Source: Parus major (lineage: Eukaryota; Chordata; Aves; Passeriformes; Paridae). From it: a stretch of 64,000 nucleotides of DNA. Every line of letters starts with the position of its first letter. Position 1 is the stretch's first letter. The stretch is taken from the NCBI RefSeq assembly GCF_001522545.3, contig NC_031771.1, positions 25,174,847 through 25,238,846 on the forward strand, read 5' to 3'. Shown piece by piece: positions 34,881 through 45,512 of this stretch. A program made the position numbers and the translations under genes. Below the pieces are notes generated by a model. That model saw only the letters and a program-made list of their open reading frames with translations, searched no databases and was not told where the DNA came from.

Positions 34881-35025
34881 GAGGTGTGTCAGGGGAGGTT
34901 TAGGTTGGATATTAGGAAAAGGTTCTTCACACAGAGGGCAGCTGGGCACTGAAACAGGCCCCCCAGGAAGCACCAAGACTGAGTTCAAGAAGTGTCTGGA
35001 TAATGCTCTCAACATGGTCCTAAAT
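34881..35025 (+). mobile_element. CR1 LINE 3'-region fragment
   Basis: The stretch includes ggtttaggttggatattagg, aaaaggttcttcac and gagttcaagaagtgtctgga, all hallmark CR1 3' words in the right order. Confidence 0.85.
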
Positions 35026-36240
35026 GTAATGCACAGTTTTAACTTAAAAAAAATTAAAATAAATACTGAAATTCACCATCCTTTTCAGCTATAAAGCTTC
35101 ATAAACACCCAAATGGGGCACACTACTGCTTTGGCTTTCTTTTTGCTTCCAGCCCTCCAGTTGTGCCACACATGACATTCCTCTATTAGCAATTAGCCTT
35201 TGCTCAAAGAAAATGAAAGCAGGCATGTGCTGGAAGGTAAGGATAGTTTTGATCCTTTAAAGGAACTGTTAGGCAAAAACATTATTTTTTTTCAAACCCG
35301 AAGTCACTGACCTGAGAATGTTCCTCAGGCATGAAATATGCTGTACATCTCTGCCTGCAGTGCTGCTGCCCAGCAAAGCCTGACAAAGCTGTGGTCTGGG
35401 GCCAGGGACAGAGCAGGTGCTGCTTGGCCGAGATCAAAGGCAGAAGCCACCTGTGCATTACCAAGCACCACAGGTCAACCCAGTCACGGCTAATTTCAAT
35501 CAACACACAAAGAATGAGTGTTCAGTGGAACAGAAAGGAATAAACCCAGGATATGTGCTCATATCCAGGATAAGAACAAAGAGAGGACCAAACCCCAGTT
35601 CTTGAATGCCCTCCCTATAGGGAGGTCCACCAGAATCACTCTGGAGTGCACCCCTTGGCAGAGTCTTGAGCTTTCCAATGTTGCTTTGATGTTTGCCACA
35701 GGAAGTGGCTCATGGGTGCCAGCCAGGCGGTGACATTACAGCCCCAGGGAGCAGTGCCCAGAGGGATGGAGATCTGGAGGGGAATGCATGCCCCCTGCCC
35801 ATGCCTCCAGCATTCCAAAACAGCCCCTACTTGCAGCAAGAGCAGAGGGTGCCCAGGTCACTGGTACCAGCAGGACCTGCAGGTAGGGAGCCAGGGGCAG
35901 AGGCTTGGTATGTGTCAGGTCACCATCACCAGTTTGGTAGCCACCACAGGAAACCCCTCCAGTGGCTCTCCAGGAGTCACTGGCACCTGTGGGCTCGGAA
36001 TATTCCAGAACCAAAGAGCACTGCCTCTTTGATTCCAGGCAGGGCTGTGGGAATGGCGCTTGGCACCCATTAATTTCCTTCCTTGGTACACTCAATCCCT
36101 TCTCTGGACAACTGACCTACTGTTACAGAGTCAGGACATCTCTTTCCATCTTTAGTAAGAAAATAAATCAGGGTTCAGGTTATAACTGTACTGTGGATAT
36201 GTTTACAACCACTGGTTTTAATACAGTAAACATACTTTAA
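35026..36240. other. Intergenic next to SPINK2 3' end
   Basis: No exon recognised. Overlapping open frames at 35.7-36.1 kb occur on both strands without family features. Confidence 0.45.
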
Positions 36241-36253
36241 ATATGCAAGCTTG

Positions 36254-36259
36254 TTTATT
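36254..36259 (-). terminator. SPINK2: SPINK2 polyadenylation signal
   Basis: The minus strand reads AATAAA 84 bp after the SPINK2 stop codon. Confidence 0.75.
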
Positions 36260-36342
36260 AAGGCTACATAAAAGGTACAATTAAGGCATTGCTTCCATTT
36301 GAATTGTCTGTGACCCTCTTATTTTCTTGGCCATCTCTCATA

Positions 36343-36388
36343 TCAGCAATGTCCCCTTCGGAGAATTTGTATATTTGTGTTATCTTCT
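36343..36388 (-). CDS. SPINK2: SPINK2 exon 4
   Basis: The minus-strand acceptor is tctctttgcag. The exon completes an Arg codon and reads [14 protein letters not shown], then TGA at 36343-36345, the normal Kazal C-terminus with the sixth cysteine last. Confidence 0.93.
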
Positions 36389-39300
36389 CTGCAAAGAGAA
36401 GAAAAATACATTAGAAGAGGAACACTACTTGAATTTTACAGACAGATTTTATAAAGTGGACTCCCTCATGTCTTTCTATGGGTTCAGTTAAATGCAGTGA
36501 TGCATTAATTGCATCACTTACTGTAAAAACATTACCACAAAGTAACCATGATGCAAAAGTTTATAAATCACACACACAGAGTGAGTAACCTACCACAGGC
36601 TTTGTTACCTATAAAAACCTGATAAAGCCATCCGCAAGTCTGAGGACTGTCAAACCACATGACAGATCTCACCATGAGAACTAATATGTCCCTTACAAAG
36701 CACTAATAAAAGTTAAACTTTGTTAAACTGGTACAAACCAGTTCTAATGCTTACAATATTTCCCCCTTTCACATGGGAATTCAGTGGGAAGGGGTGCATC
36801 CTGATGCACCTCTGCATCTGAGGCTTCACTAAATTTTGAATGTGTGTGGTTCTCTGAATGGTGGAATCTTCTTTAAGGAAATTTTAGCCAAGTACTCCTT
36901 AGTTTGGGAACACTGATTTGGTTTTCTGTACAAGTCCTATAAATAGTATTTTGGGGTGCGCCATTTACAAAACTCAATTTACCAGGCAAATGGAGACAGA
37001 AAAAGAAAGTAATAGAATGCAAATTGTTCCAGACTATCAGTTTGTTTCCTTATCTTAATAGAATCAAGCTGGTTTACTCCTCATGAAATTCAAGAGACTT
37101 ATGTTTACCCAAAAGCAGGGTTAATCTGTACTAATAGCTTTATCAGGGATCTTTTAGCCAGAAATTAGTGGAGCAGATCAGGAATATGGAAGGCAAAATC
37201 AAGGCCAGGGGATGTAAAACACCAGTAAGGAGGTAAGGGGAAGTTCTGGCTGAAGGAAGGCTCTCACACTAAACCCTGCAGAGACAGCTCAAGCTGCTGC
37301 ATCTGTTTCCAAAGAGTGCATGTTGCTGTCAGACTAGGTTTAAACTAAGATCAGATGTTGTCATTGCTACTGGACACTGAGTGTGGAAGAGACCTGGGAT
37401 TCACATTTGAGCACCCACTTAAGAACAGATTAAATCTAAGCTTTAAAAGGGGGAAAAAAAAAAAAAAAAAAGAAAAAGTAGGGAGGAAAACCAGCTTTGG
37501 TCTTACAGTTAAGGGGCTTCACTGCACAGCCAGGATGCGGAGGGTTTGTGCTGCACCTTTGCTCCAATTGTCTCATGTAATCATGGATCAACTGCAGCAA
37601 CCTCTTCTGCAGCACTCCATTCACACAGGGCTCCCCAGGTGCCCACACAGTCCCTCATGGCTAAAAGAGCACATGGACAGATCTGTCTTGGCCATCAAGA
37701 AGTATAACTCCCTCCAGTAAGTCCCTTCATGGGGTTAAATATGGGCTAGAACAAACGTGCCAGATGGCAACTGAGAATTACCCCAAGTTAATTGAGAAGT
37801 GACTGTTTTGTAATTTAGCACCAGATGCATCCCTGTATCTGTTTCTATATGTCCACATTACACTATTTCAGCAACTGGTCATGCAGCTTGCTAAATAGGG
37901 CAGAAAAATCCCTTTGTTCTGTCCTCCTAAGTGTGACAGACTGTACCTTAGATTACTTGGGAGTTGAATGACCCTTTCTTATGACTATGGACTGTTTTTC
38001 AAAGCTGAAATTCCTCCAATAAAGCAAAATGTTTTATCTGAGTTGTGTTCATGCCAAGTCAAACACTTTAGAACAACAACTCCAGACTGAACTAGAAGGA
38101 CCCCTAATACTCAACTATGAAAGAAAAACCAGGAGAGTATCTAACCACCCTGTGTCTCTTCAGATCAAAATACATGTTTCTGAGCATTTAAGAAGACAGC
38201 AAAAAAATATGGTTATGAGAAAATTCTATCTTTTGTGTATAATTGGATTTAGCCCCATGTATCACAAAAAACATGTGCTTTTACATCTTATACAAAAAAA
38301 ACATAAGCCCCATCACTAATTACTGAAGGAATTACTTAAGGAGTTGAAATTAGTAGCAGATGTGATTGGAGAACCCTTTGTTCTGTCTGCAATGCTGTAT
38401 TCAGGAATCTGCCATGCATCCATCTGGAACTGAGGGATCATGCCTAAAAAAATGAAGCATCCTAGAAATGTAAGGCTGGATCTCAAAGCCCATCTTTCTG
38501 CTCTGAAAGGATCAAAGATACTGTTTGGGTCATGAGATACTCTCCTGTCTCTATCTCCACAATATGGATTTGCACTCTCTTAAGGGCAATACTCAGCACT
38601 TCTCTTTGTCTTTTACTGTACTCCATTTCTCCAGATCCCTGGGAATTTTTATATTATCCTGCATGGATCACCATATCCATGCCATTTTGCAATTTTTATT
38701 ATATAAAATATAATAGATCTTTCAAATGTAAAATGCTGATCACTGCTTTTGAACCACAGCATTTCAAACTTCTGTGACTTCATCCTTTAACAATTTCAGC
38801 TGAATAACTATTTGTCTGCTTATGTGAATGTCAAGTGGAGATAATGTAAACTGCCTTATTAATGTCATGCACCAATACTTCTATTTCTCCCTACTCTGTT
38901 TGGCCAGTTATCGTGCCAAAAAACTAAATCTCATGGATTTGATCGGATTATTTCTGACAAATCTGTATCTGCTTTGCTTACATTTCTCTTTACCTCTGGC
39001 TATGTACAAAGCCAATCACTTAATAACTTATTCCAACATCACTTGAGGCAGGAAAGATGAGTATGCTTCTAATACATAACATGCCAGAACCTCTTTTATT
39101 CCCTTTTAACAGATTCTACTGTGTGTGAATTTTGATTACTTTTCTTTTTTTTTTACTCACTGTGGGTTTACCAATTATCTTTGCAGTTTGTCACTTGCTT
39201 GGGTTGTTTGTGCTGTGCTCTGGTGAAAGTGTTACCAAATTCTGCAGATCTGCATGACACACTTCAGCACTTTCTTTACAATGTTACCTTGAGTGTCCTT

Positions 39301-42195
39301 TGATATGTTTTTCACTTTCCTTATTTTGGCCTATGTTTCTTTTATCTTGTCCGTTTGAATTTTGTAGATCACCTGGTCAGAATTAATCTTTCCTCTGCCC
39401 CAGTTAGAAATCTGTTTCAGCCTTGCCTTTCTTGAGATCTGTTGGCTCGCCATTTTTTAAGTTCCCCTCACTGCTATTCTGTTCCTCTCACTTATACCTT
39501 CTGCTGGAAACAGGAGATCTTTCATTTCATTAATATAAATTGCCTTTTACCATCATAATTCTATTCACAACAGTTCTTCCCAGTTTGTACTGAGAGACTG
39601 CTCTATAAAAGTTTCCAGTCAATTGTAATGGGGAGTAATAATGCTCATTTGATTCTCTGTGTTTTAAATTTGTTTTTAAAAATTATTAAATTATTAAAGA
39701 ATAAAATACCCTCTCTCAAATATCAGGCAGTCTTCTTGATTTTTAGACAACCTGAAGGCAAAATAGTATTTTCTCTTAACATTTAGCATTCTTATTCTTC
39801 TTTGTGAAAGAAGGGATCTTGAACATAAATATCTTACATGTAAAGCTGCATTTTGGGTGGGATCTTTCATGTTTTCTGATGAAAAGTGTGTAAGGGTCTG
39901 GCATTATATTTACCGGTACTATGACATTGTATGAACATGACAGGCAACCTCCTTCCAAGATGCTCCTTCTCAGGAATTACTAATACAAATATTCAGTACA
40001 TCCAGCTGACTGAATCAAATTGAACCCATTTACAGCTATCACAATAAAATCTGTTGCACAGATTTTACACAGCTGGAAGGACACTGCTGAAACTGCAGCG
40101 CAACAGTGCAAATGATCCAAAGCCGGTAAATTATCCATCAGTTTTCTGGAATGTCAGGGTGAATGTTCTGCTTGAGTATAGGGAAGGGAAGGACAGAATT
40201 GACTACCTGTTAGCAAGGCAGAGAACACACTCGTTTCCATAGGTCTCTCCATCAGTGCCACAAACTGGATGGTAGTCCCTTGGACATCCATACTTCGCAT
40301 ACCTGGAGCAGTCAGGCTAGGGAAGACAGGTACAAAAGAAGTTACACCATTTGAAACAGGCTTCTGCTCAGCTTCTGGGGAATCCTGGCATGCACAGAGG
40401 CATCCAACGGGAGCTGGCACAGCATTTCAAAGTGCCACATTATCTTTCATGCTCTTATGAGAATCTGTCACTTGAGACTTGGCTCCTACTGCCTTGCACG
40501 GCTTAGCTGTGTGTTGAGGGTTAGGTGTTTTTCTTTAATTCTGGCTTGCCTGTGGAATTTTTACCCATTAGTTTCGGGGAAAACCTAACTGCGGGTACTT
40601 CGTGGGTGCTTGAGAAAAAACAGAGTTCGGCGGGGCCCAGGGGGGAAGGGGGCAAGGAAAAGGGGAAGGTGGGGACAGTTTGACGGGCTTTCTTCAGCTT
40701 CAGAGAAGGACACGTTGGGTGCAGAGCTGTTGCGGTGGGGAGAAGGGAATTTCGCCATCACCCAGACGGAGCTGCTGCTTCTTCTTTTTCCCTACTCGTT
40801 GGTGGCCTCGCACCCCCTGTCCTGCCGGGATGTGTGGCAGTGCCAGGCACCGCCTTGGAGCTGCTGATCCACCTCAGCCACCGGCCCAGGATCTCAGCTC
40901 ATCCCTGCTGTTCCACCTCAGCCACCAGCCCAGGATCTCAGCTCATTCCTCTGCTGATACACCTCAGCCACCAGCCCAGGATCTCAGCTCATCCCTGCTG
41001 ATCCACCTCAGCCACCAGCCCAGGATCTCAGCTCATTCCTCTGCTGATACACCTCAGCCACCAGCCCAGGATCTCAGCTCATCCCTGCTGATCCACCTCA
41101 GCCACCAGCCCAGGATCTCAGCTCATCCCTGCTGATCCACCTCGACTGTTCCTCGGAGCCCTGCAGGAGCACCAGGACTGACTGCCCGAGGGGTTTGTGA
41201 AAACGAAGCCTCTCCTCCATCCCATTTCAGCCGAGAAAACTGTCCCGGGGTCCCTGGTTCTGTGTTCTTGTTATTGCTGTAGTTATTGTTGTTTGTTTGC
41301 CTGGTTATACTAGTAAAGAACTGTTATTCCTATCCCCAGATCTCTGCCTGAAAGCTCCTTGATTTCAGAATTACAATAACTCGGAGGGAGGGGGGTCTAC
41401 ATTTTTTCATTCCAAGGGAGGCTCCTGCCCTCACTAGCAGACACCTGTCTTCTAAAAGCGAGACACTGTGGTGTCAGGACATACGTGTGCCCCACAGCGC
41501 AGCCCTTCCGACCTCTGAGCATCAGTGGGTGGCACGGACAGCGAGTCCCCATGAAGGGCAATGCAGGCGGAGATGGTAAGAGATAGGCACCGCCAGGCTC
41601 GTGTGCTGCGGAGCCAGCAGCCTCCCGGGCCCCTCGGCTGTGGGGAGAGACCCCTGCTCGGCGCCAGACCCAGGGCAGGCGCAGACCCCCAGACCGGGAA
41701 GGGCCCGGGGACAGCGGGAGGCCCGGCTGGAGGCAGGGAGGGCGGCGGGACGGGCGGTACTCACCGGGTAGCTGGCCATGGCTCCGGGACACGAGAGGAG
41801 CCCTGCGGATGGAGAGCGAGCAGCGTTAACGGCGCCTGGCCCCGCACGGCTCTCCCCGACCTCCGCGGGATCAGCCCCGGCTGTCACCGACCGGAGCCTG
41901 CCCCGTCCCGGCACCCCCCGGCCCGTCTCTGTCCGCTCCTCCGACACCCCGGCCGGCCGCTGTCCCGGCCCCGACCTGGACCATCCCGTGCCGGTTCCCC
42001 GCGCCCGGCTTAGATTGCGCCGCTGAGCCAGCCGGGGCACGGCACCGCTTCACGTTTCCCCTTCCCTGGTCCGGGACTGGCCGGGGCACGGTACCGGCCC
42101 GTCTCCCACTCCCCCGGCACCGCCTCCCCTGCCCCGCCCGGCAGTGCCGTACCGGCGAGCAGAACCGGCAGCAGGAGCGCCAGCGGCCGCGCCAT
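36343..42195 (-). CDS. SPINK2: Serine peptidase inhibitor, Kazal type 2
   Basis: Secreted Kazal inhibitor of trypsin-like proteases; in mammals it restrains acrosin in spermatids. Four minus-strand exons, 42195-42153, 41802-41765, 40316-40207 and 36388-36343, join in frame to 78 residues. A signal peptide ([19 protein letters not shown] and a few more residues) is followed by one complete Kazal domain. Its six cysteines lie in DC, GC, VC, NEC, LC and HC contexts, with the [12 protein letters not shown] hallmark, and the chain ends GHC directly at the stop. The P1 residue, two after the second cysteine (GCPRD), is Arg, which predicts trypsin/acrosin-type specificity and equals remembered human SPINK2 (GCPRH). 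Introns are about 0.35, 1.4 and 3.8 kb; intron 2 holds a solo LTR. The start is the only ATG before the signal peptide, inside a CpG island. Length is close to the 84 residues of the human protein. Confidence 0.94.
36389..40206 (-). other. SPINK2 intron 3
   Basis: AT-rich, with a poly-A tract at 37454-37471. No other exon or repeat family recognised. Confidence 0.6.
40207..40316 (-). CDS. SPINK2: SPINK2 exon 3 with Kazal core
   Basis: A 110-bp exon, acceptor gtcttccctag and donor gtagtc. It encodes [20 protein letters not shown] and [16 protein letters not shown], with five of the six Kazal cysteines and the Arg P1 site. Confidence 0.95.
40512..41465 (+). mobile_element. Solo LTR of an endogenous retrovirus, ERVL-like, with 5-bp TSD
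   Basis: A 954-bp element begins TGTTGAGGG and ends GCGAGACA. It is flanked on both sides by the direct repeat CTGTG (40507-40511 and 41466-41470). The 3' part (ggaggctcctgcc and cagacacctgtctt words) is familiar from passerine ERV LTRs. A 5-bp duplication fits the ERVL class. There is no internal proviral sequence, so it is a solo LTR left by recombination. It lies in SPINK2 intron 2, opposite in orientation to the gene; plus orientation is presumed. Confidence 0.85.
40862..41146 (+). repeat. 44/46-bp minisatellite with 90-bp higher-order unit
   Basis: Six full copies and a partial seventh of a unit containing ccacctcagccaccagccc then aggatctcagctcat. The motif acctca recurs at 40871, 40915, 40961, 41005, 41051 and 41095, then acctcg at 41139. 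Spacings alternate 44, 46, 44, 46, 44 and 44, so the array is built from 90-bp dimers. It lies inside the solo LTR. Confidence 0.95.
41765..41802 (-). CDS. SPINK2: SPINK2 exon 2
   Basis: A 38-bp micro-exon, acceptor atccgcag and donor gtgagt. It completes a Gly codon and reads [12 protein letters not shown], the end of the signal peptide and start of the mature chain. Confidence 0.88.
42153..42195 (-). CDS. SPINK2: SPINK2 exon 1
   Basis: It starts at ATG 42193-42195, reads [14 protein letters not shown], and ends after one base at donor gtacgg. Confidence 0.9.
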
Positions 42196-42271
42196 GTCGC
42201 GAACTGAGCGGCGACAGCGAGGGCGGCTCGGGGCGCAACGGGCGCGCACGCGGAGATAACGGGGGGCGCGG

Positions 42272-42367
42272 GGCGGAACCGGGGCGGGGCGGAACCGCTG
42301 GAGGGCGGAACCGGGGCGGGGCGGAACCGCTGAGGGGCGGAACCGGGGCGGGGCGGAACCGGAGCGG
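42272..42367. repeat. GC-box minisatellite in SPINK2 promoter
   Basis: Three near-identical copies of about 32 bp built from cggaaccggggcggggcgga followed by accgctg(g)agg. Each copy carries an Sp1/KLF-type box, so promoter strength may vary with copy number. Confidence 0.88.
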
Positions 42368-42470
42368 GAGCGCCGCGGGCCAGCCGCGGGGGACACTGAG
42401 GGCTGGGGTGGCACGGCGGGGACGCGGCGCTGAGCGCTGCAGGAACACGCTGGCGGGGATGGGAAAGTTT

Positions 42471-44139
42471 CCCCTCAGGGCTGTGCAGGTGGGCAGCACA
42501 GTTAATTGGGAGGGGGGATGCGCCGGCTGTGATTTCTGCGCTCCCCAGGCCTCCCCGCTTGACTTGAGCTCGTTCGGGCTGTGCTTTGATTGCAGAGCGT
42601 CTTGGGCAGTGCAGGGAGGTTGGAAACACGCACGCAGTACCGATAAGAATGGTTAGCTTCGCAGAGCCCAGAGGCTGCCTTTGCACAGGGTCTGGCTCTG
42701 TAAATGTTTTGATGCAGTTTCCTAAAATCTAGGGTATGGACTTGTAAAATGGCCTGTGCTTCTGTGTATGAGCTGGGGTTAGACCCGTTGTCTAGAAGTG
42801 TTTTGAGATGTCCCACACAGGTACTTACATAGGCATCACACACACCTTTCTTCTCTGCGTGTCAGCCTCTGAATCCTGTCAAGTATGGCCTTTTTTCTTT
42901 CTGACAGTGTGCCCTGCCTACATGGCACCATAGAGAGGTTAGTTTATTATCTGCTTGATATATTCTTACTCCTCCAGGTGACCTCTGCAAACTGAGTGCA
43001 GTTTCAGATTTTCATTCCGTGCACACCTTTGTGGTCATTACCAACACAAGACATGTTTCATGCAAGGGCCTCTGGTTTGGCTGTTTCAAGCAAGACACCT
43101 AATCAGAACGTTTTGCGGCTGGTGAAGCATGTAGAAGGATACTTCTCTCTGCCTGATCTCCTTCCCTAGCTTTCCCAACTTTCTGCCCCAGCTTTCCCTA
43201 TTAAACCATTTGAGATGAGGGTGTCTTTCTGTTACTTTGTTAGTGGTAGGACGGTGGCTGGATTTGCCATCCTGGGGGAAAGGATTGTAAAGGGATTAAA
43301 TTCTGGAGAGTTATACTGGGGTGGGTTTCCTTGTTTATTGAAGGTGTGATTTTCCAAAGGGAAAAGTGCCAGCTGAAAATGAAGAAAGCACAACAACGGA
43401 GAAGGTGAAGAAAGCAAAATCAAGGGTAGAAGTTATTTCTTAGGTTGTGAATCTTGTCAGTTCGTCTGAACAGTTAAATGCAGAGCTCTTGCTCAGAAAT
43501 AAAAGCCTGAACAACATGAACCAAGTAAGAGCTCAGTGTTCCACCTGTTGGTAGCCCAAACCAGCTTTCTCCTGAACAACTCCTGCACAATAAGCACTAA
43601 ACGTGTGTGTACTGTCATCATGCCGCCTAAGAGAATAGATGCCCCCTAAAAAACGTACACTGATGTATTTTCCAACATATGTAGTGTTAATTCCATGATC
43701 ACAAATAAATGGCCTGAATGAGACCATTTGGGTAAACATTCATTTCAGTTGCCTTTCTGTGACAGTGATATGAACTCAGTCACAGCCATGTGTTCTGTCC
43801 TGGAGAAAATAGGGAGAAGTAAAATAAAGGTGCTCTGTTGACTCTCAGTGTGACAACCATATTTGAAACTGGTGCTAATCTCCTCAAGTCTGAAAGCATT
43901 TTGTTTCACTTTCTTGCATTTTTGTACTGAGAGTATTTAATTTTGCCTTATTTAAGTAAAATTTTAGAGGCAAGTCTATAGAGAAGGGAAAATTGTAGAA
44001 ATGAGATTTTAAACAGAAGAAAAGATAACTTAAATTTTTTTCTTTCTGGCAAGAATTGAGTGTCTATTACAAGACACTAATTTTGTTTCATAAATTGTTA
44101 AGAACTGGAGGCAAGGAAGAGTATAATTATGCAGAGAGC
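42471..44139. other. Upstream of SPINK2, no gene
   Basis: No exon recognised. The sequence shifts from GC-rich to AT-rich at about 42.9 kb. Confidence 0.45.
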
Positions 44140-44290
44140 TTCATAATAGCTTTTGTATTCTGTTAACACATTTCTGATACGAATGCTGAGTCATTGAAAA
44201 GGAAAATTGCAGAATTATTTGCATATCTCCTAGAAGTTATCTTCTTGTTAAAATCAGGTAGCTGATTAACAAACATGGAAGATAATAGTG
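44140..44290. promoter_or_regulatory. Candidate distal element with MARE half-site and octamer
   Basis: AT-rich stretch with TGCTGAGTCA (44184-44193), a MAF/NRF2-type extended half-site, and a perfect octamer ATTTGCAT (44217-44224), plus GTTAAC and TTAAC words. Conservation could not be tested. Confidence 0.25.
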
Positions 44291-44444
44291 AACCTAGCAT
44301 ATAGGCTGCAGGGAACAATGCATAGTTAGAAGTTAACATCCGTACAGAGAAGGTCTTTCTGCTTTATGCTTAGTGGAGTAACCCTCTGTGCTTGGAAGAT
44401 AGAATTTATTTGAACTTCAGTCAAACTCTTCTGGCGCTGCCAAG

Positions 44445-44665
44445 ATTGACCCAGATTGTAACCACCTGCAGTGGAGTCATGTGAGAGTGGAGTAGAGGGG
44501 GGAAATCTCCCTCAGCCTGCTGGCCATTTCTCTTTCGATGCAGCACAGGATATGGTTGGCTTTCTGGGCTGTAAGTGCACACTGACGTGTCCAGCTTTTC
44601 AACCAGCAGCACCCCAAGTCCTTCTCCTCAGGGCTGCACTTTATATCCATTCTGTCTATCTGATG
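44445..44665 (-). mobile_element. CR1 LINE ORF2 fragment, minus orientation
   Basis: The plus strand shows the reverse complement of a familiar CR1 segment: ggatatggttggctttctgg, then gctgtaagtgcacactga, then caccccaagtccttctcctc. The source is the region after the CR1 reverse transcriptase. It is truncated at both ends. Confidence 0.88.
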
Positions 44666-45112
44666 TTCATTTTTAGGTAGCTGAGTCTGTTTGTGAAAAT
44701 CTGAAGTTTCCCCATACTCTTGGCATTTCTTGGAAATAAAATGTGTTGAAGACTTGTGGCCTTTGACATCTTCATCTTTGGGGATTTTCAGGACTTAACT
44801 AGACAAGATTTTAATTTTGTTGATCTACTTTTGCCAGTAGTCCTGTTCCATGTGTGAGGGGAGTATAGACCCAAAGGTCCCTTTCAGCCACCCTTCCCAG
44901 GGTTTAGGTGGCAGGGCAGGTTGGAAATGAGACAGCAAATTTCAGCATGAAATTAGTTCACAATCTCAAAAAAAAACAAAACAAAAAAGCTATCTGTCAC
45001 CTCACCTGCTTAAAACATACAGGAGGAGGTCCAGGTGATGCCTTAAGTTTTAGCTTTCATATTTTTCAGATTCTGCACTGCCTAGGTGTGTAGTTCTGAG
45101 CTTTATATGAAG

Positions 45113-45512
45113 TGTTAGTGAGCTCTCTTCACAGGGTAGGTAGACAAAACAATTCCTTTTCCAGTTTGATACCAAGGACAATCATTACAGCTTTCAGCCC
45201 CAAAAGCATAAACAACAGTAGACTGAAGAGAGGAAATAAACAGGATGAGACTTCATAATCAGAAGCTGTAACTGGACAATTAACCCCAATATGCAGATGG
45301 ACCAAAACTTATAAAAGTGTGAGACCTCATGACCAGTCATCCTTTTTTTGTGACCATTTTGGGTCCATAGTGGGTGTAGCCCTGGCCAGGCTCTTATACT
45401 GCCCAAGGTGTTTCCTTTAAGGCTTAATAAATACCTACTTTATTCTTATTTATTCTACTCTGTCTAACCTCTCTTCTAGGTCAGCTGTCTCCAGGCATCA
45501 CAGGTAGTCCCA
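45113..45512 (+). mobile_element. LTR-like element, probable second solo LTR
   Basis: The order of parts is that of an LTR: a TGTTAGTGAG start, ccagtttgataccaagg-type U3 sequence, a TATA box (cttataaaagtg near 45308), then aataaatacctactttattc as polyadenylation signal and R/U5 with tctgtctaacctctcttc. The wording recalls passerine ERV LTRs. Boundaries are tentative; flanks tgaag and ggaag would be an imperfect 5-bp duplication. Confidence 0.6.

Larger units (their letters stand above)
41620..42470 (-). promoter_or_regulatory. SPINK2: CpG island, SPINK2 promoter
   Basis: CpG-dense block covering SPINK2 exons 1 and 2 and several hundred bases upstream. Multiple GC boxes (GGGGCGGGGC) lie within 200 bp upstream of the start codon. 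No plus-strand gene was recognised that would share it. Confidence 0.75.

Noticed and set aside
40680..41135. 151-codon frame as a repeat protein
   Set aside because: It is the minisatellite inside an LTR and lies in an intron.
40862..41146. CRISPR-like array
   Set aside because: Tandem units without distinct spacers, in a vertebrate genome.
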